A DNA stretch of 64,000 nucleotides from Verrucomicrobiota bacterium (GTDB lineage: Bacteria; Verrucomicrobiota; Kiritimatiellia; CAIQIC01), in the NCBI GenBank assembly GCA_004321905.1, contig SCQF01000048.1:27344-91343 (forward strand), written 5' to 3'. The translations under genes were made by a program, and so were the position numbers. Below, in pieces: positions 51,982 to 61,396 of the stretch (its first letter is position 1; each line of letters opens with the position of its first letter). Below the pieces are notes generated by a model. It made no database searches. It saw only the letters and a list, made by a program, of their open reading frames with translations, and was not told where the DNA came from.

Positions 51982-53568
51982 TCACCACCGCTTCAACTCA
52001 AAAATCCAGAAGTCACCGCTGAGCGGGAATTTTTCGGCGCGCCAGCCGTCATGTCGCAACGCGGCGACCAGTCCATCCGCCGGCGCGTTGGTCGTGGTGA
52101 TGAAAACGCGGTTGGTCTCCGTATTGCACTTGGAGATGAGGTCGTTCGCGGGCGTGCCCCACCCCGTCATGCCGAGCGGTTGCAGCAATTCAAACCGCAC
52201 ATCGGGCCGCTGGTCGTAGTGCTGCTGCACAAATTGCGCCTGATAGAAAATGGCGACATCATCCAACACCAACGCGCGCGGTGGCAGTTTTTCAAACAGA
52301 CGGTGAATACATTCCTCGACCGTGCCGTGGTCGTGGCCCACCGTGTCGGTGTAGAGGCCTACGAGATCATAGCGACCGGCATAGGCAACCTGCGCCGCGT
52401 GATAGCGGCGGCTCCAGTAGCCGGAATCAGCCGCAACCCAGCAGGAAATTTGCGGATAGATCAGCGGGGGCAACAGCACGCTTATCCCCAGCAGGGTGCC
52501 AACGGCGAAGCGGCCAACTTGATTGAATTTTTGCCAACCCCACGCCGCGCCGAGCGCACCGAGCACGGCGAGGCAGACGAACAACTCCAGATAGAACGCA
52601 AATTGATCCCACGTTTCATAGCCGATAAAAAATGCGAGGTTGGTCGCCATCACCGCGACTAAAAACATGGCGAAACCGCGTAGGTAGGGCGACGCCTCTG
52701 GCGGAGCCGCAAGGCCCACGGCTCGGTGGGACGCCTCGCCCCACCACCTAATGATTGGAATCCAACCTAAGAGAATGAAAATCAGGAACGGCGACGGAAA
52801 CTGCTGGAACATCCAATCAACCAGCCGCGTCAAAGCGCGTACCCAGTCATACTTGAACATGATCGTGGTGAATCCGCCACCCACGGCCCAATGCAGCGTG
52901 TCTTGCCAATTTTCACTGCGCAACAAATCTCTCACGAGTATGGCTAAGAACGGTGCGGAGCCAAGCAGGTAGAGCGCCAAACCACGCCAGAGCAACGACC
53001 AGCGGCGGCCCGCCCACCGCGGCGCACTGGCGAGATAGAACACAGCCAAGCCGATGGCCAGCGCGCCGTTTTGCAGGTGATTGAACATTGCCAAGCCGGC
53101 GAGAAAACACATCCCATACCAACGGCGCGGCGACTCTTCCGCGCGCACGGCCAGCAGGAGGCAACCGACCAGCATCGCATTGCTCAACGCATAATTTTCC
53201 ACAATCGTGCTGTGCCACCAGAGCGAGTGCGAGACCATGAGCACCAGCGCGCCGAGCACGGCGACGGCGCGCGGAACCGCAAGCGCCCGAAGCAGCGCGT
53301 GAAACAAACCAATCACCACCGCGCCGCAAAAAACGGAAACAAGGTTGCCCTTTAGCGCCAGATTATCGAGTGGCACTTGCTGGAAAAGCCAACCGAGTAG
53401 TTGCGTCAGATTGTGACTACAGACGTTGCTGCTGATCTCGGCGTTGCGCATCGCATCAATCAGGATCGCGGAATCCGGCAGCAGCAGATGATGCGACACC
53501 GTCGCGCCATAGAAAAGCAACGCCACTCCTGTAAACAACAATGATTCAAATTTTTGAAGCGTATCCAT
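51982..53568 (-). CDS. DUF2723-family polytopic membrane protein
   Basis: 528 residues, about 10 or more membrane helices. N terminus GATVSHHLLLPDSAILIDAMRNAEISSNVCSH.. and LWWHSTIVENYALSNAML match DUF2723, a GT-C-like glycosyltransferase fold related to O-mannosyltransferases. C-terminal soluble part (about 390-528) has ALVLDDVAIFYQAQFVQQHYDQRPDV. Likely transfers a lipid-linked sugar on the periplasmic side, but donor and acceptor are unknown. It stands between bioB and cstA, with repeats on both sides. Confidence 0.83.
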   Translation of the reverse strand: MDTLQKFESLLFTGVALLFYGATVSHHLLLPDSAILIDAMRNAEISSNVCSHNLTQLLGWLFQQVPLDNLALKGNLVSVFCGAVVIGLFHALLRALAVPRAVAVLGALVLMVSHSLWWHSTIVENYALSNAMLVGCLLLAVRAEESPRRWYGMCFLAGLAMFNHLQNGALAIGLAVFYLASAPRWAGRRWSLLWRGLALYLLGSAPFLAILVRDLLRSENWQDTLHWAVGGGFTTIMFKYDWVRALTRLVDWMFQQFPSPFLIFILLGWIPIIRWWGEASHRAVGLAAPPEASPYLRGFAMFLVAVMATNLAFFIGYETWDQFAFYLELFVCLAVLGALGAAWGWQKFNQVGRFAVGTLLGISVLLPPLIYPQISCWVAADSGYWSRRYHAAQVAYAGRYDLVGLYTDTVGHDHGTVEECIHRLFEKLPPRALVLDDVAIFYQAQFVQQHYDQRPDVRFELLQPLGMTGWGTPANDLISKCNTETNRVFITTTNAPADGLVAALRHDGWRAEKFPLSGDFWIFELKRW

Positions 53569-53580
53569 CTCGTATTGCTC

Positions 53581-53661
53581 TTAACCACATTAATTTTGCG
53601 CAAAGAACGCAAAGCCCGCCAAGGTTCCCCTTTGCGATCTTAGCGTCCTCCGCGCGAAACT
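53581..53661. repeat. TTTTGCGCAAAGAACGCAAAG-type repeat
   Basis: TTAACCACATTAATTTTGCG.. and CCTTTGCGATCTTAGCGTCC.. form loose inverted halves of the same family as the insertion in the toroid gene (CGCAAAGGCGCAAAG type). It fills the gap between bioB and the DUF2723 gene. Confidence 0.6.
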
Positions 53662-53667
53662 CTTCTT

Positions 53668-54645
53668 CTAACCTTCAACCTGCCCAACCTCGAAGCCGGC
53701 TTGTGTCAACATTTCCACATCGCGATTGCTTCCCTGCCCCAGCGTGGTCAGATAGCCCTGCGTGAAAATTGAATTCGCCGGATAGAGCGCCAGCGGCTGC
53801 ATCGCACCCAGCACCGCCTCGCGGCCACCGGCGGCGCGCACTTCGGCGCGCGGATTCACCAAGCGAAACATCGCCAGCGCTTTCAAGCCCTCGGCAGGCG
53901 TCATGACCTTGCGTCCCGCGAGCGGCGTGCCGGCGCGCGGATTGAACAAATTGACCGGCATCGCCTCGACTTCCAGTTCGCGCAAGGTCAGCGCCAAATC
54001 CACGCGATCTTCCAGCGTCTCGCCCATACCCAGCAGACCACCGCAACACGCTTCCAGCCCCGCCGCACGCGCCCGGCGGACAGTGGCCACGCGTTCGTCC
54101 CACGTGTGCGTCGTGCAAATCTCTGGGAAAAAACGCCGCGAGCTTTCGAGGTTGTGATTATAGCGCTTGACGCCCGCCGCTTTGAGCCGCTGCGCCTGTT
54201 CGTCGGTCAGCGTACCGAGCGAAACACAGAGCCGCACCTTGAGTTCCTTCGTGATCCGCTCCGCCGCGAGGCAAACGGTATCCATCACGCGCGGCGAAGG
54301 GCCGCGGCCCGCCGTCACCATGCAATACTTCACCGCGCCCGCGCGCGCCGCCTCCTGCGCGCCCGCAAACAACTCATCAGCCGACTGCATCACATAGCGC
54401 TCGATCGGCGCCGTGGAAACCGACGACTGACTGCAATAGGCGCAATCCTCGCTGCAATTACCGCTCTTCGCATTCCGAATCAGATGCAAGTTGACTTTGC
54501 GTCCAAAATATTTACGCCGGACGCGAAACGCCGCATCGAGCACCGCCAAAAGTTCGTCATCCGGCGCGTTCAGCACCACCAACGCGTCTTCGCGCGTCAC
54601 CGCGCGCCCCGCCAACACATCATCCGCCAGTTTGTTCCAGTTCAT
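53668..54645 (-). CDS. bioB: Biotin synthase
   Basis: 325 residues. Radical SAM loop CSEDCAYCSQSS near 60, YCMVTAGRGPS near 106, and the [2Fe-2S] ligands in the RLCVSLGT, YNHNLESS and late Arg (NPRAGTPLAG) regions all match BioB. Inserts sulfur into dethiobiotin. Its ATG overlaps the stop of the giant fusion gene (ATGA), so its translation depends on that gene, an odd arrangement. Other bio genes are not in the window. Confidence 0.95.
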   Translation of the reverse strand: MNWNKLADDVLAGRAVTREDALVVLNAPDDELLAVLDAAFRVRRKYFGRKVNLHLIRNAKSGNCSEDCAYCSQSSVSTAPIERYVMQSADELFAGAQEAARAGAVKYCMVTAGRGPSPRVMDTVCLAAERITKELKVRLCVSLGTLTDEQAQRLKAAGVKRYNHNLESSRRFFPEICTTHTWDERVATVRRARAAGLEACCGGLLGMGETLEDRVDLALTLRELEVEAMPVNLFNPRAGTPLAGRKVMTPAEGLKALAMFRLVNPRAEVRAAGGREAVLGAMQPLALYPANSIFTQGYLTTLGQGSNRDVEMLTQAGFEVGQVEG

Positions 54646-57600
54646 GGTTCCGTGATCCTCTTGTAATATTTCGCCGCGTGATCGGAAAGTTTCTTTTGCC
54701 GAATCTGCTCGGTGATTTTTTTCATCGCCGCCGGGTCGGTGGGTTTCAGCTTACCGCCGCTGGCCGATTTTTCCAAAGCTTGGAAACCGAAAGCACCTGT
54801 TTTTCCAAGGCTTGGAAACTCGCGCACGACCACGCCAAGCACCATTGCCACCAACAGGAGAAAAACCCATTCACGCGACAACAAACGCTTGGCGCTGGAT
54901 TCCCTGTTCGGCACAGCAACCGCCCGGCGGCAGCGGTCGCACTGCAAACAATCGAGATCGCGGTGGTGCCGCACGCCGTAGTCGCACAAGCCGGGTGCGG
55001 TTTGCGGTGCGAGACGATGGAACGGACGCCACGCACCGAGCCACCCCAAAAACGCACCGGTCGGACACAAATTGCGGCACCAGAAGCGACCGAAGAAAAT
55101 TGAAGCGATCAGCACGGCCACGGCTAAAAACAAAATCGGTTTTTCGGCGAAGCCGCTAAAAATCGTCGCCAGTGGATCGGCGCGCTGCACCGGTTCGGCA
55201 AGCCCCAAGCCAATCGCCAGCGCGGCGGCGGCCAGCAGTGCGAACTTCAGCCAGCGCGTCCAACGCCAGACATGCTTGCGCGGATCAAGCTGCCAACGGC
55301 GCGGCCAAAGCAGCCTGGCAAATTCCTGCGCCGCGCCAAAGGGGCAGAGCCAACCGCAGTAATAGTTGCCGAACAATGCGACCAGCAGCGGCACGGCGAC
55401 CGCCAACAGAAACGGCGTACTCAAAGCTGGCGGCGGCAACTCACCGCGCAGTAGCAGCGCCAAATGATGCAGTGAATATTGCGCGTTGAGATGGAAGCCG
55501 ACAAAACCCAGTACGATCGCCAGCCAGAGCCAGCGCACCGCCGCGAGCGTGCGACGCGGCCACCAACGCAAAATCAGCGGCACCAGTAAAACCACGCCGA
55601 GCAAACCATCGCACCAAAATAACGCCGACGAGGCGGACGCGCGACCGGCAGGCGGTTGGTATAAAATTTTCTCCGCGAAAGCCGGCCCAGCCTGCCGCAG
55701 CGTTTGTAAAATCGCCCGTGTGGTATAGGTCGCGCCGCTTACGGCATCCACATGGGCGAGCGCATTGGAACTCGTCAGCGAGCGCGTCTTGAACTTTTCC
55801 AGCCACGGCGCGATGCGCTGCACATAGGACGGGGTTTCGTGACTATGGATAAGACGAAAATCGGTCAGCGTGCCATCGGCGCGCAACAACAACGCGAACC
55901 GTATCGCACCGCCGTAGCCGTTGACCGGTTTGGCCAAGAGATCGGAATTGACGAGATAGGAAACTTGTTCGCTGCGATGCAAAATCAAAAACGGGCGCTC
56001 AACGCCATCGGGTGCGGCCAGCAGTTGTGGTTCGATTTTGGCATCGGGCGCCAGCTCATGCGCCAGCGCGGTGAGTTCGGAAGCATCCGTCGCCTGACTG
56101 CGCGTGCGAACCTCTTGGAGGTGCCGTGCATACCATGCCGCGACGAGCCACCAGAGCAACAGCCCCACGACTACATAGCCGATCCGCCGCATCATTCGAT
56201 CAGCAGCGTCGCTCTGGGCGGGGATGGGACGCGTCTGCGCCCGCGGCACAACGGCGAGAAAATTGAGCGCGACAAAGCCCAATAGCAGGTAGAGCGTGCC
56301 ACTAATGCCGAGCAATGGCAGCAAGACGATACCGGCGAGTAAACCGCCCATTGCGCCACCGAGATTATCCAGCGACTCCACCGCCGCCCCGGATGCCGTC
56401 GCCGTGGCGCCGCCCGACTGCAGACGCGCCACCGCCAGCGGGACATAGAGGCCTTGGAAACAACCGGCTAAAAAAAACAGTCCCCAAAAACTATGTGTTG
56501 TGAACACTCCGCACCACTGAGCAACGGCCAGCAGCAGACCGAGGTGCGCCAGTAACGTCAGCAGCAGCAGCCCGCGCACTCGCTCGGGCCAACGTCCACT
56601 CAAGGCCGCGCCGCCGCAACCGCCCAGCGTCAGCCCCAGCATGAACAGCGCGGCGATCAGGCCGACGTGCAAAAAAAGCGCACCGAAGCGGAATTGATAG
56701 AGCGCCATCAGCAACAGACTCGTCGCCATGCCAACCAAACCCGTATTAAAAAGCAACAGACACGGCTCGAACGCGCTGGTCGCCAATACGGTGCGCGGCC
56801 CCGGTGGACGCCGGACAAAAATTAGGCGCAGTGCGGCGACCAACAACAAGGCCCATAACGATACCGGACCGAGCCACGCGCGTCCAAACTCCATCAAAAA
56901 CTGTGCCGGCAAATTCCAACCCGCTTGTTTACCCAACAGCAGAAGGTTAAACACCAGCGCCAACGGACGATCGTCGGTGTTGATGAGCGCCGGCGCGCCG
57001 AGCCGCGCGACAGCGGCACGATAGGCGCGCCACTGAAAGCGAATCCGATCGCCCGGCATCGCCGCCAACAGACCTTCCAACGGATAAATTTTCTCTGCGC
57101 CGGGGATGGCCATCCAGCGCTGGCCCAGCTCCCACGCATCCTGACTCACCGGTGCGGCGGCGGAAGCAAAGAACCAGCTTTCGTCGCCGGGTTTCATCGC
57201 CAGCCGCGGAAACACGCGATTGAGCGTTGCAAAACAGGACGCGCCCAAATGCACCAACTCGCCACCGAGAAAATTTTCGCCACCCGCCACGCGCACACCG
57301 ACCACCCCATTCGTCGGCAACCGCGTTTTTAACAGCCGGAAAAATTCTTCCGTCAGATAGCGATTAGCGACGAGCGTGGTCGCGTCGGGCACATTGAGCA
57401 GCGCGGCATCGAATTCTTCAGGATCGCGCTGCAAGTGAACCCGTACGTCATCCACCGGCGCATAAAACCGCGTATCGTTCATCCGCAACTCTGAAGGCAA
57501 CGCCGCCAGCACGTGTTGCGGATAGGCCGGGTCGGGATGCAGCCAGACGACGCGCTCGATCTGCGGCAAGAGCAACAGCCGTCGCACCATCGCCAACGCA

Positions 57601-58490
57601 TCCGGCCCAATCAACAGGACGCGCCGCGCCTGCGGCTGCTGCGCGAGCAAAAGCGCGATGCGTTCAGAAGCTGGTTCGTCATTGGGCAAGGTTTCGACCA
57701 CGCTCTCGCCGGCAACAACGTGAAATTGGCCGCGCGCACTACCGCAAAGATAGCGCGCCTGCGGCGTAGTAAACGCGCCCTGAAAAGATGCCGTCGGCAA
57801 CAACCGCTGCCAACGCATCAGATCATGCGCATGCAACCAAGCGCGTCCGTAACCCAACCATACCGCGGCAACGAGTAACACGGCGGCGAACAACAATAAA
57901 CCGCGTCCAAGCATGGCGCGACGCGGCGCGATGGCGAGCAACAACACCGCCGCGCAGATCAGGAATGCCGATTCCTCGGCCCAGCCGGCGGCGAGCCAAA
58001 GCGTGATGGCCACGCCGCCCACCGCGCTGCCCAGCGCTTCCCAGACATAGACGCGCGCCACCGGCAACGTCGGCTCACGGCAGGCGAGCGTGAACAAAAA
58101 GCCGGTGACGAAACTCACCGGCGCATTGGCCAGTCCCGCAATACCGAGCATCGGCAGCCACGGAAAGATTTCATAGGCGGCAACGCCGGTCAGCCCGCGC
58201 GCCTGCAGCAGCAAAGTTTGCTGCAGCAGAAACGCCGGCACATAGAGCAAGAGCAACAAATCGAAGCGCGCCGCGAATTTGTCCAGCCACATGCCACGTC
58301 CACGACCGCACAGCGCGCCGAGCGCGATCCAGCTCAGCCACGCACAGAAAAATAGGCCCAGCGCAAATTCGTGGCCCTCGAAAACCGTCAGGAAAGTTCG
58401 CAGCAGTAGCGTCTGCGATGCGAGCGCAAAAAAACCGAGCGCGAAAAGCGCGCCCTGTTGCGACCAACATTGCAATCGCACGGAAGACAT
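54642..58490 (-). CDS. Giant fusion: MFS/spermidine-synthase-like + FMN-binding + NosR/NapH-like Fe-S membrane protein
   Basis: 1282 residues from MSSVRLQCWSQQ; the longer ORF is palindrome DNA (FPRLGK, FQALE). Numbering from this start: helices 10-215, then a spermidine-synthase-like soluble domain (about 220-445; VLLIGPDALAMVRRLLLL, with no clear glycine-rich SAM loop), more helices 510-750, an FMN-binding domain (about 815-935) with HVDAVSGATYTTR whose Thr would carry FMN, and helices to the end with two C-x3-CP motifs (YYCGWLCPFG, FWCRNLCPTG) and CLQCDRC. The last part resembles NosR/RnfG plus NapH. It probably moves electrons across the membrane, with the N-terminal half as a modifying or transport unit. 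A palindrome pair near the C terminus reads FPSLGKTGAFGFQALEK. It overlaps bioB by ATGA. Confidence 0.8.
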   Translation of the reverse strand: MSSVRLQCWSQQGALFALGFFALASQTLLLRTFLTVFEGHEFALGLFFCAWLSWIALGALCGRGRGMWLDKFAARFDLLLLLYVPAFLLQQTLLLQARGLTGVAAYEIFPWLPMLGIAGLANAPVSFVTGFLFTLACREPTLPVARVYVWEALGSAVGGVAITLWLAAGWAEESAFLICAAVLLLAIAPRRAMLGRGLLLFAAVLLVAAVWLGYGRAWLHAHDLMRWQRLLPTASFQGAFTTPQARYLCGSARGQFHVVAGESVVETLPNDEPASERIALLLAQQPQARRVLLIGPDALAMVRRLLLLPQIERVVWLHPDPAYPQHVLAALPSELRMNDTRFYAPVDDVRVHLQRDPEEFDAALLNVPDATTLVANRYLTEEFFRLLKTRLPTNGVVGVRVAGGENFLGGELVHLGASCFATLNRVFPRLAMKPGDESWFFASAAAPVSQDAWELGQRWMAIPGAEKIYPLEGLLAAMPGDRIRFQWRAYRAAVARLGAPALINTDDRPLALVFNLLLLGKQAGWNLPAQFLMEFGRAWLGPVSLWALLLVAALRLIFVRRPPGPRTVLATSAFEPCLLLFNTGLVGMATSLLLMALYQFRFGALFLHVGLIAALFMLGLTLGGCGGAALSGRWPERVRGLLLLTLLAHLGLLLAVAQWCGVFTTHSFWGLFFLAGCFQGLYVPLAVARLQSGGATATASGAAVESLDNLGGAMGGLLAGIVLLPLLGISGTLYLLLGFVALNFLAVVPRAQTRPIPAQSDAADRMMRRIGYVVVGLLLWWLVAAWYARHLQEVRTRSQATDASELTALAHELAPDAKIEPQLLAAPDGVERPFLILHRSEQVSYLVNSDLLAKPVNGYGGAIRFALLLRADGTLTDFRLIHSHETPSYVQRIAPWLEKFKTRSLTSSNALAHVDAVSGATYTTRAILQTLRQAGPAFAEKILYQPPAGRASASSALFWCDGLLGVVLLVPLILRWWPRRTLAAVRWLWLAIVLGFVGFHLNAQYSLHHLALLLRGELPPPALSTPFLLAVAVPLLVALFGNYYCGWLCPFGAAQEFARLLWPRRWQLDPRKHVWRWTRWLKFALLAAAALAIGLGLAEPVQRADPLATIFSGFAEKPILFLAVAVLIASIFFGRFWCRNLCPTGAFLGWLGAWRPFHRLAPQTAPGLCDYGVRHHRDLDCLQCDRCRRAVAVPNRESSAKRLLSREWVFLLLVAMVLGVVVREFPSLGKTGAFGFQALEKSASGGKLKPTDPAAMKKITEQIRQKKLSDHAAKYYKRITEP
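54769..54818. repeat. Palindrome pair inside the giant fusion gene, centres 32 bp apart
   Basis: TTTTCCAAAGCTTGGAAA and TTTTCCAAGGCTTGGAAA, translated as FPSLGK and FQALEK in the tail after the last membrane helix. Confidence 0.9.
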
Positions 58491-58508
58491 GGGGAGAAGT
58501 ATACCCGG

Positions 58509-58558
58509 TTTCCAAGGCTTGGAAAATGCCATCCACACTTTTCCCCAACCTTGGAAAA
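58509..58558. repeat. Palindrome pair upstream of the giant fusion gene, centres about 31.5 bp apart
   Basis: TTTCCAAGGCTTGGAAA and TTTTCCCCAACCTTGGAAAA (one extra C). It begins 19 bases before the fusion gene start; another pair lies inside the same gene's 3' end. Confidence 0.88.
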
Positions 58559-58566
58559 ACAGGAAT

Positions 58567-58630
58567 TTTGCCACAAAAAAGCACAAGAACCACAAAGTTT
58601 CTTATGAATTTTGTGCCTCTTTGTGGCTAC
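58567..58630. repeat. TTTTGTGCCTCTTTGTGGC inverted repeat
   Basis: TTTGCCACAAAAAAGCACAA faces TTTTGTGCCTCTTTGTGGC with a short loop. It joins the palindrome pair on one side and touches the stop of the SIMPL gene on the other. Confidence 0.75.
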
Positions 58631-58631
58631 A

Positions 58632-59369
58632 TCAGTCGTTCGGCATGATGGTGTATTCCAGCGTTACCACGGCTTTGGCGGTTTTTTCGATGGTCGAGGT
58701 GTCATACATGCCGCCGCCGGAGGTATCGGTGGAATGCGGGCGGGTGATCTGCAAGACGCCCTGCTCCGCCGCCACCAGCGCGCCGACCTTGGCGCGGCTA
58801 TTCGCGGCCAGCGCCTGCGCGCGGCGGTAGCCATCTTCGGTGGCCTTGGCTAAAAGCTGCACTTTGACGTCCTTGAGATCGCTCACCAAAAATTCCGGCG
58901 GCGAGACCACGAGGTCGAGGCCATCTTTGATGAGGTCGGTGGTGCCCAAGGCGGCATCGCGAATCAACGCGACGTTGGTGGAGGTGACGCCGATGGTTTG
59001 GTGGGCATCGAAAAATTCTGTCTCGTTCAATTCAACGCCTTTTTCGTTCCGCTTGTTGATGCGGAGCGTATCCATGATTTCCGGTCGGATTTCTGCCGCG
59101 CCGAAGCCCTGCCGCTTGAGATAGTCCAGCACGCGGTTCCGGCTGTCCTGTAACTTGGCGTAGGCTTCTTGCAGGCTTGCGCCACGCACACGGCAGGTAC
59201 AAGCAAAGCTGCCGATGTCGGAGGCAATGTCGCGCTCCGCATAGCCCTTCACGGTGATCGGCTTTTCGTGCTTCACCCTGACGAAGAATTTCGACAGTAC
59301 GCCTGCCGAAACCACCATCCCCAACGCCAAAATCACCGTCGCCGTCGTAAATTTGATTGTGGTGTTCAT
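58632..59369 (-). CDS. SIMPL-domain (DUF541) protein
   Basis: 245 residues. One N-terminal hydrophobic segment (about 8-28) as anchor or signal, then ITVKGYAERDIASDIGSF, LQDSRNRVLDYLKRQGFGAAEIRP, and the C-terminal DVKVQLLAKATEDGYRRAQALAAN, the usual SIMPL/YggE signature. Periplasmic; linked in other bacteria to oxidative stress protection, mechanism unknown. GAAAGAG precedes the start. Confidence 0.88.
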   Translation of the reverse strand: MNTTIKFTTATVILALGMVVSAGVLSKFFVRVKHEKPITVKGYAERDIASDIGSFACTCRVRGASLQEAYAKLQDSRNRVLDYLKRQGFGAAEIRPEIMDTLRINKRNEKGVELNETEFFDAHQTIGVTSTNVALIRDAALGTTDLIKDGLDLVVSPPEFLVSDLKDVKVQLLAKATEDGYRRAQALAANSRAKVGALVAAEQGVLQITRPHSTDTSGGGMYDTSTIEKTAKAVVTLEYTIMPND

Positions 59370-59397
59370 TTGACTCTTTCAAAAATTTATTTCATCT

Positions 59398-59823
59398 CTA
59401 TTTCTGTGGTGCATCTTCTATTACATCAGTGTATTCAAATGCTGTATTTTTTAACCGAGTCGTCCCGTAAAGGTCACGCCGCATAGCCAAAACCACATTA
59501 CCAATAAGCTCCATGCCATTCTTTACCTTTTGCCCGGTGCTCGCCTGTTTTATGGAATCAATTAATCGTTTTATAGCCAGAACAACTTCATCCGAGCTGT
59601 AGAGCCATGATTGATAGTACTCGGTAAAAAACATTCGTTTACTTTCCGCATTAGCTGTTTTACCAACAAAGCCTTGGAGATGAATAAGTAGTTTACGATA
59701 TTTCTCCTCTTTAGCGGCAAGCTGTGCCTCAAGCTTCTTGGAGCGGATGGCGAAGTAGTACGTACCATATGAACCGCCTAGTGCTGACAGCAACGAAATA
59801 AGCAAACTTAACATTGGGTCCAT
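59398..59823 (-). CDS. Small membrane-anchored hypothetical protein, AT-rich
   Basis: 141 residues with a strong AGGAGG ribosome site. One N-terminal membrane helix (about 5-26), then a long coiled-coil-prone helix (SKKLEAQLAAKEEKYRKLL) and a helical C-terminal domain with RMFFTEYYQSWLYSSDEVV. Not recognised. Its base composition is visibly lower in GC than its neighbours and codon use is different (many TTT, ATT, AAA), which points to recent acquisition. Small anchored helical proteins of this form occur in phage or defence islands, but nothing else here supports that. Confidence 0.72.
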   Translation of the reverse strand: MDPMLSLLISLLSALGGSYGTYYFAIRSKKLEAQLAAKEEKYRKLLIHLQGFVGKTANAESKRMFFTEYYQSWLYSSDEVVLAIKRLIDSIKQASTGQKVKNGMELIGNVVLAMRRDLYGTTRLKNTAFEYTDVIEDAPQK

Positions 59824-59847
59824 TACTATCCTCCTTGTTGATCTTAG

Positions 59848-61386
59848 CTATTCATGAAAAACGATGGCCTCGAAGACGAGGTACTCGGCGCCTTCTTTCC
59901 AAGCATCGGAAGGCAGACCGGCCTTCATCGAAAGATGCGTCAGCGTGGTCGCAATATCCCAGCCTTGCTCCGGCGCGACCTGCGGCAGGAAGACCGCCGA
60001 GCGACCGTTTTTGGAGAGCACCATGCCGTGTTTGCCGATGATGATGTCGCGCCACGAATTCACCGGCACCGGCGGCGTCAACGCGGAAATCTCGACGTGG
60101 ATGCGCGGCAGTTCCGCGGCGGCCACGGGCGTAAAGCGCGGGTCCTCGAACGCGGCGTTGAGCGCCTGTTCCATCACCGCCTCGACGAGCGGACGGCGCG
60201 GGAAGATTTCGCCGATGCAGCCGCGCAGGTCGCCGTTTTCGTGGAGCGTGACGAACGTACCCATCACTTTTCGCATCGCGGGCGTGATGGTGACGCCCAA
60301 GTCCTCCGGCGTGGCGCGCTTGCCGGTCTGAAGCTGATGCTCAATCATGCCGCGCGCGAGTTTCAGTAGCGCTTTTTTATCAGCGGCGGAAAGCACCTCT
60401 TCTGCTAGCGCGGCGGCGGGCTGGCCGCGCTCCCACGCGCCGGTGAAGGCGATGCAGAGGTAGCTGACGGAATTCGCGAAGTCTCCGGTGATGTGGCCGG
60501 AGGTGTCGTATTGCACCAGATGCGTCTCGGCCTGCAGCGGCAGCATCGCCAGCAGGATGCCGATGGGATCATGGCCGCAAATCGTCGCGCCGGTTTTCTC
60601 ACAATAGCCGCGGAACGCCGGCAAATCCTTGGCGGCGATTGTCTCGTAGGCGCCCATGTCCAACTTTTTCAGATTGGCCGCCACGTTGGTGCGGAACGGC
60701 TGATAGCCATAGTTCGGGCCATAGTGCGTGAAGTCGGAACTGATGACCACGAGCGTATTGGCGTCCACCAAGCCCTTGAGCACCCCGGCGATCAAGCGCG
60801 TGGCGGGTTCGGTCAGTTGGCCGACGACGATGGGCACCAGCTTGAAATCGCCCAAGGCCATTTGCAGTAGCGGCAACTCGATGTCCACGCTGTGCTCGCC
60901 GTGGCCAAACGCGGCGGTGTTGACGAACGGTTGCAACCGCAAGGTCGCGAGCGCCTCGGTATCCAGCGGAAGCTCGCCCAACGGCGTGGCCAGATGGGTG
61001 CCATCCGGCACGGCGATGGCGTTGGGCAGATTTACACGATGGGCAGGCCCCAGTACGATGACGCGGCTGAATTTCCGCCCTTGCACCAACTTCGCGCCGT
61101 GCGCCGCGACCGTGCCGGAATATTGATAGCCGGCGTGCGGCTGAATCAACGCGCAGATATTCGTCAGCGGTTCCGGCTTGGCGGCATCGAAATAGCCCGT
61201 CAGTTCGCGCTGCAACGCCCCCACATTGGCCGTGTACCAACTGCCGGCGATCTCCGACGGCAACACTTTGCGCGCTGGTTCGGTCTTTGAAGTCGTTTTC
61301 GTTTTCATATCCCCTCCTCCATCGCACGAGACCATCAGCCCCGCGCCGGTGATAGCCACCAACAACCTGATCGTTTTCACTCGCAT
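59848..61386 (-). CDS. Memo-AMMECR1 fusion (AmmeMemoRadiSam proteins B and A), predicted lipoprotein
   Basis: 512 residues from MRVKTIRLLVA; a GTG 15 bases upstream lies in repeat DNA. Hydrophobic signal ending GLMVSC, a lipobox-like site. Residues about 45-325 are Memo-like: LIQPHAGYQYSG, GPAHR, GHGEHSVDIELPLLQ, SSDFTHYGPNYGY, with the His/Cys metal-site pattern of the family. From about 330 it is AMMECR1: GTFVTLHENGDLRGCIG (the LRGCIG motif) and EISALTPP. The partner radical SAM gene lies nearby on the same strand. The family is a conserved three-part system of unknown substrate. A fused, apparently exported form is unusual; the signal should be tested. Confidence 0.85.
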   Translation of the reverse strand: MRVKTIRLLVAITGAGLMVSCDGGGDMKTKTTSKTEPARKVLPSEIAGSWYTANVGALQRELTGYFDAAKPEPLTNICALIQPHAGYQYSGTVAAHGAKLVQGRKFSRVIVLGPAHRVNLPNAIAVPDGTHLATPLGELPLDTEALATLRLQPFVNTAAFGHGEHSVDIELPLLQMALGDFKLVPIVVGQLTEPATRLIAGVLKGLVDANTLVVISSDFTHYGPNYGYQPFRTNVAANLKKLDMGAYETIAAKDLPAFRGYCEKTGATICGHDPIGILLAMLPLQAETHLVQYDTSGHITGDFANSVSYLCIAFTGAWERGQPAAALAEEVLSAADKKALLKLARGMIEHQLQTGKRATPEDLGVTITPAMRKVMGTFVTLHENGDLRGCIGEIFPRRPLVEAVMEQALNAAFEDPRFTPVAAAELPRIHVEISALTPPVPVNSWRDIIIGKHGMVLSKNGRSAVFLPQVAPEQGWDIATTLTHLSMKAGLPSDAWKEGAEYLVFEAIVFHE

Positions 61387-61396
61387 ATTTTTATTA

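Noticed and set aside
59895-59912. TTTCCAAGCATCGGAAG resembling the palindrome family
   Set aside because: Arms do not match and it encodes LPSDAWKEG, a conserved AMMECR1 segment.
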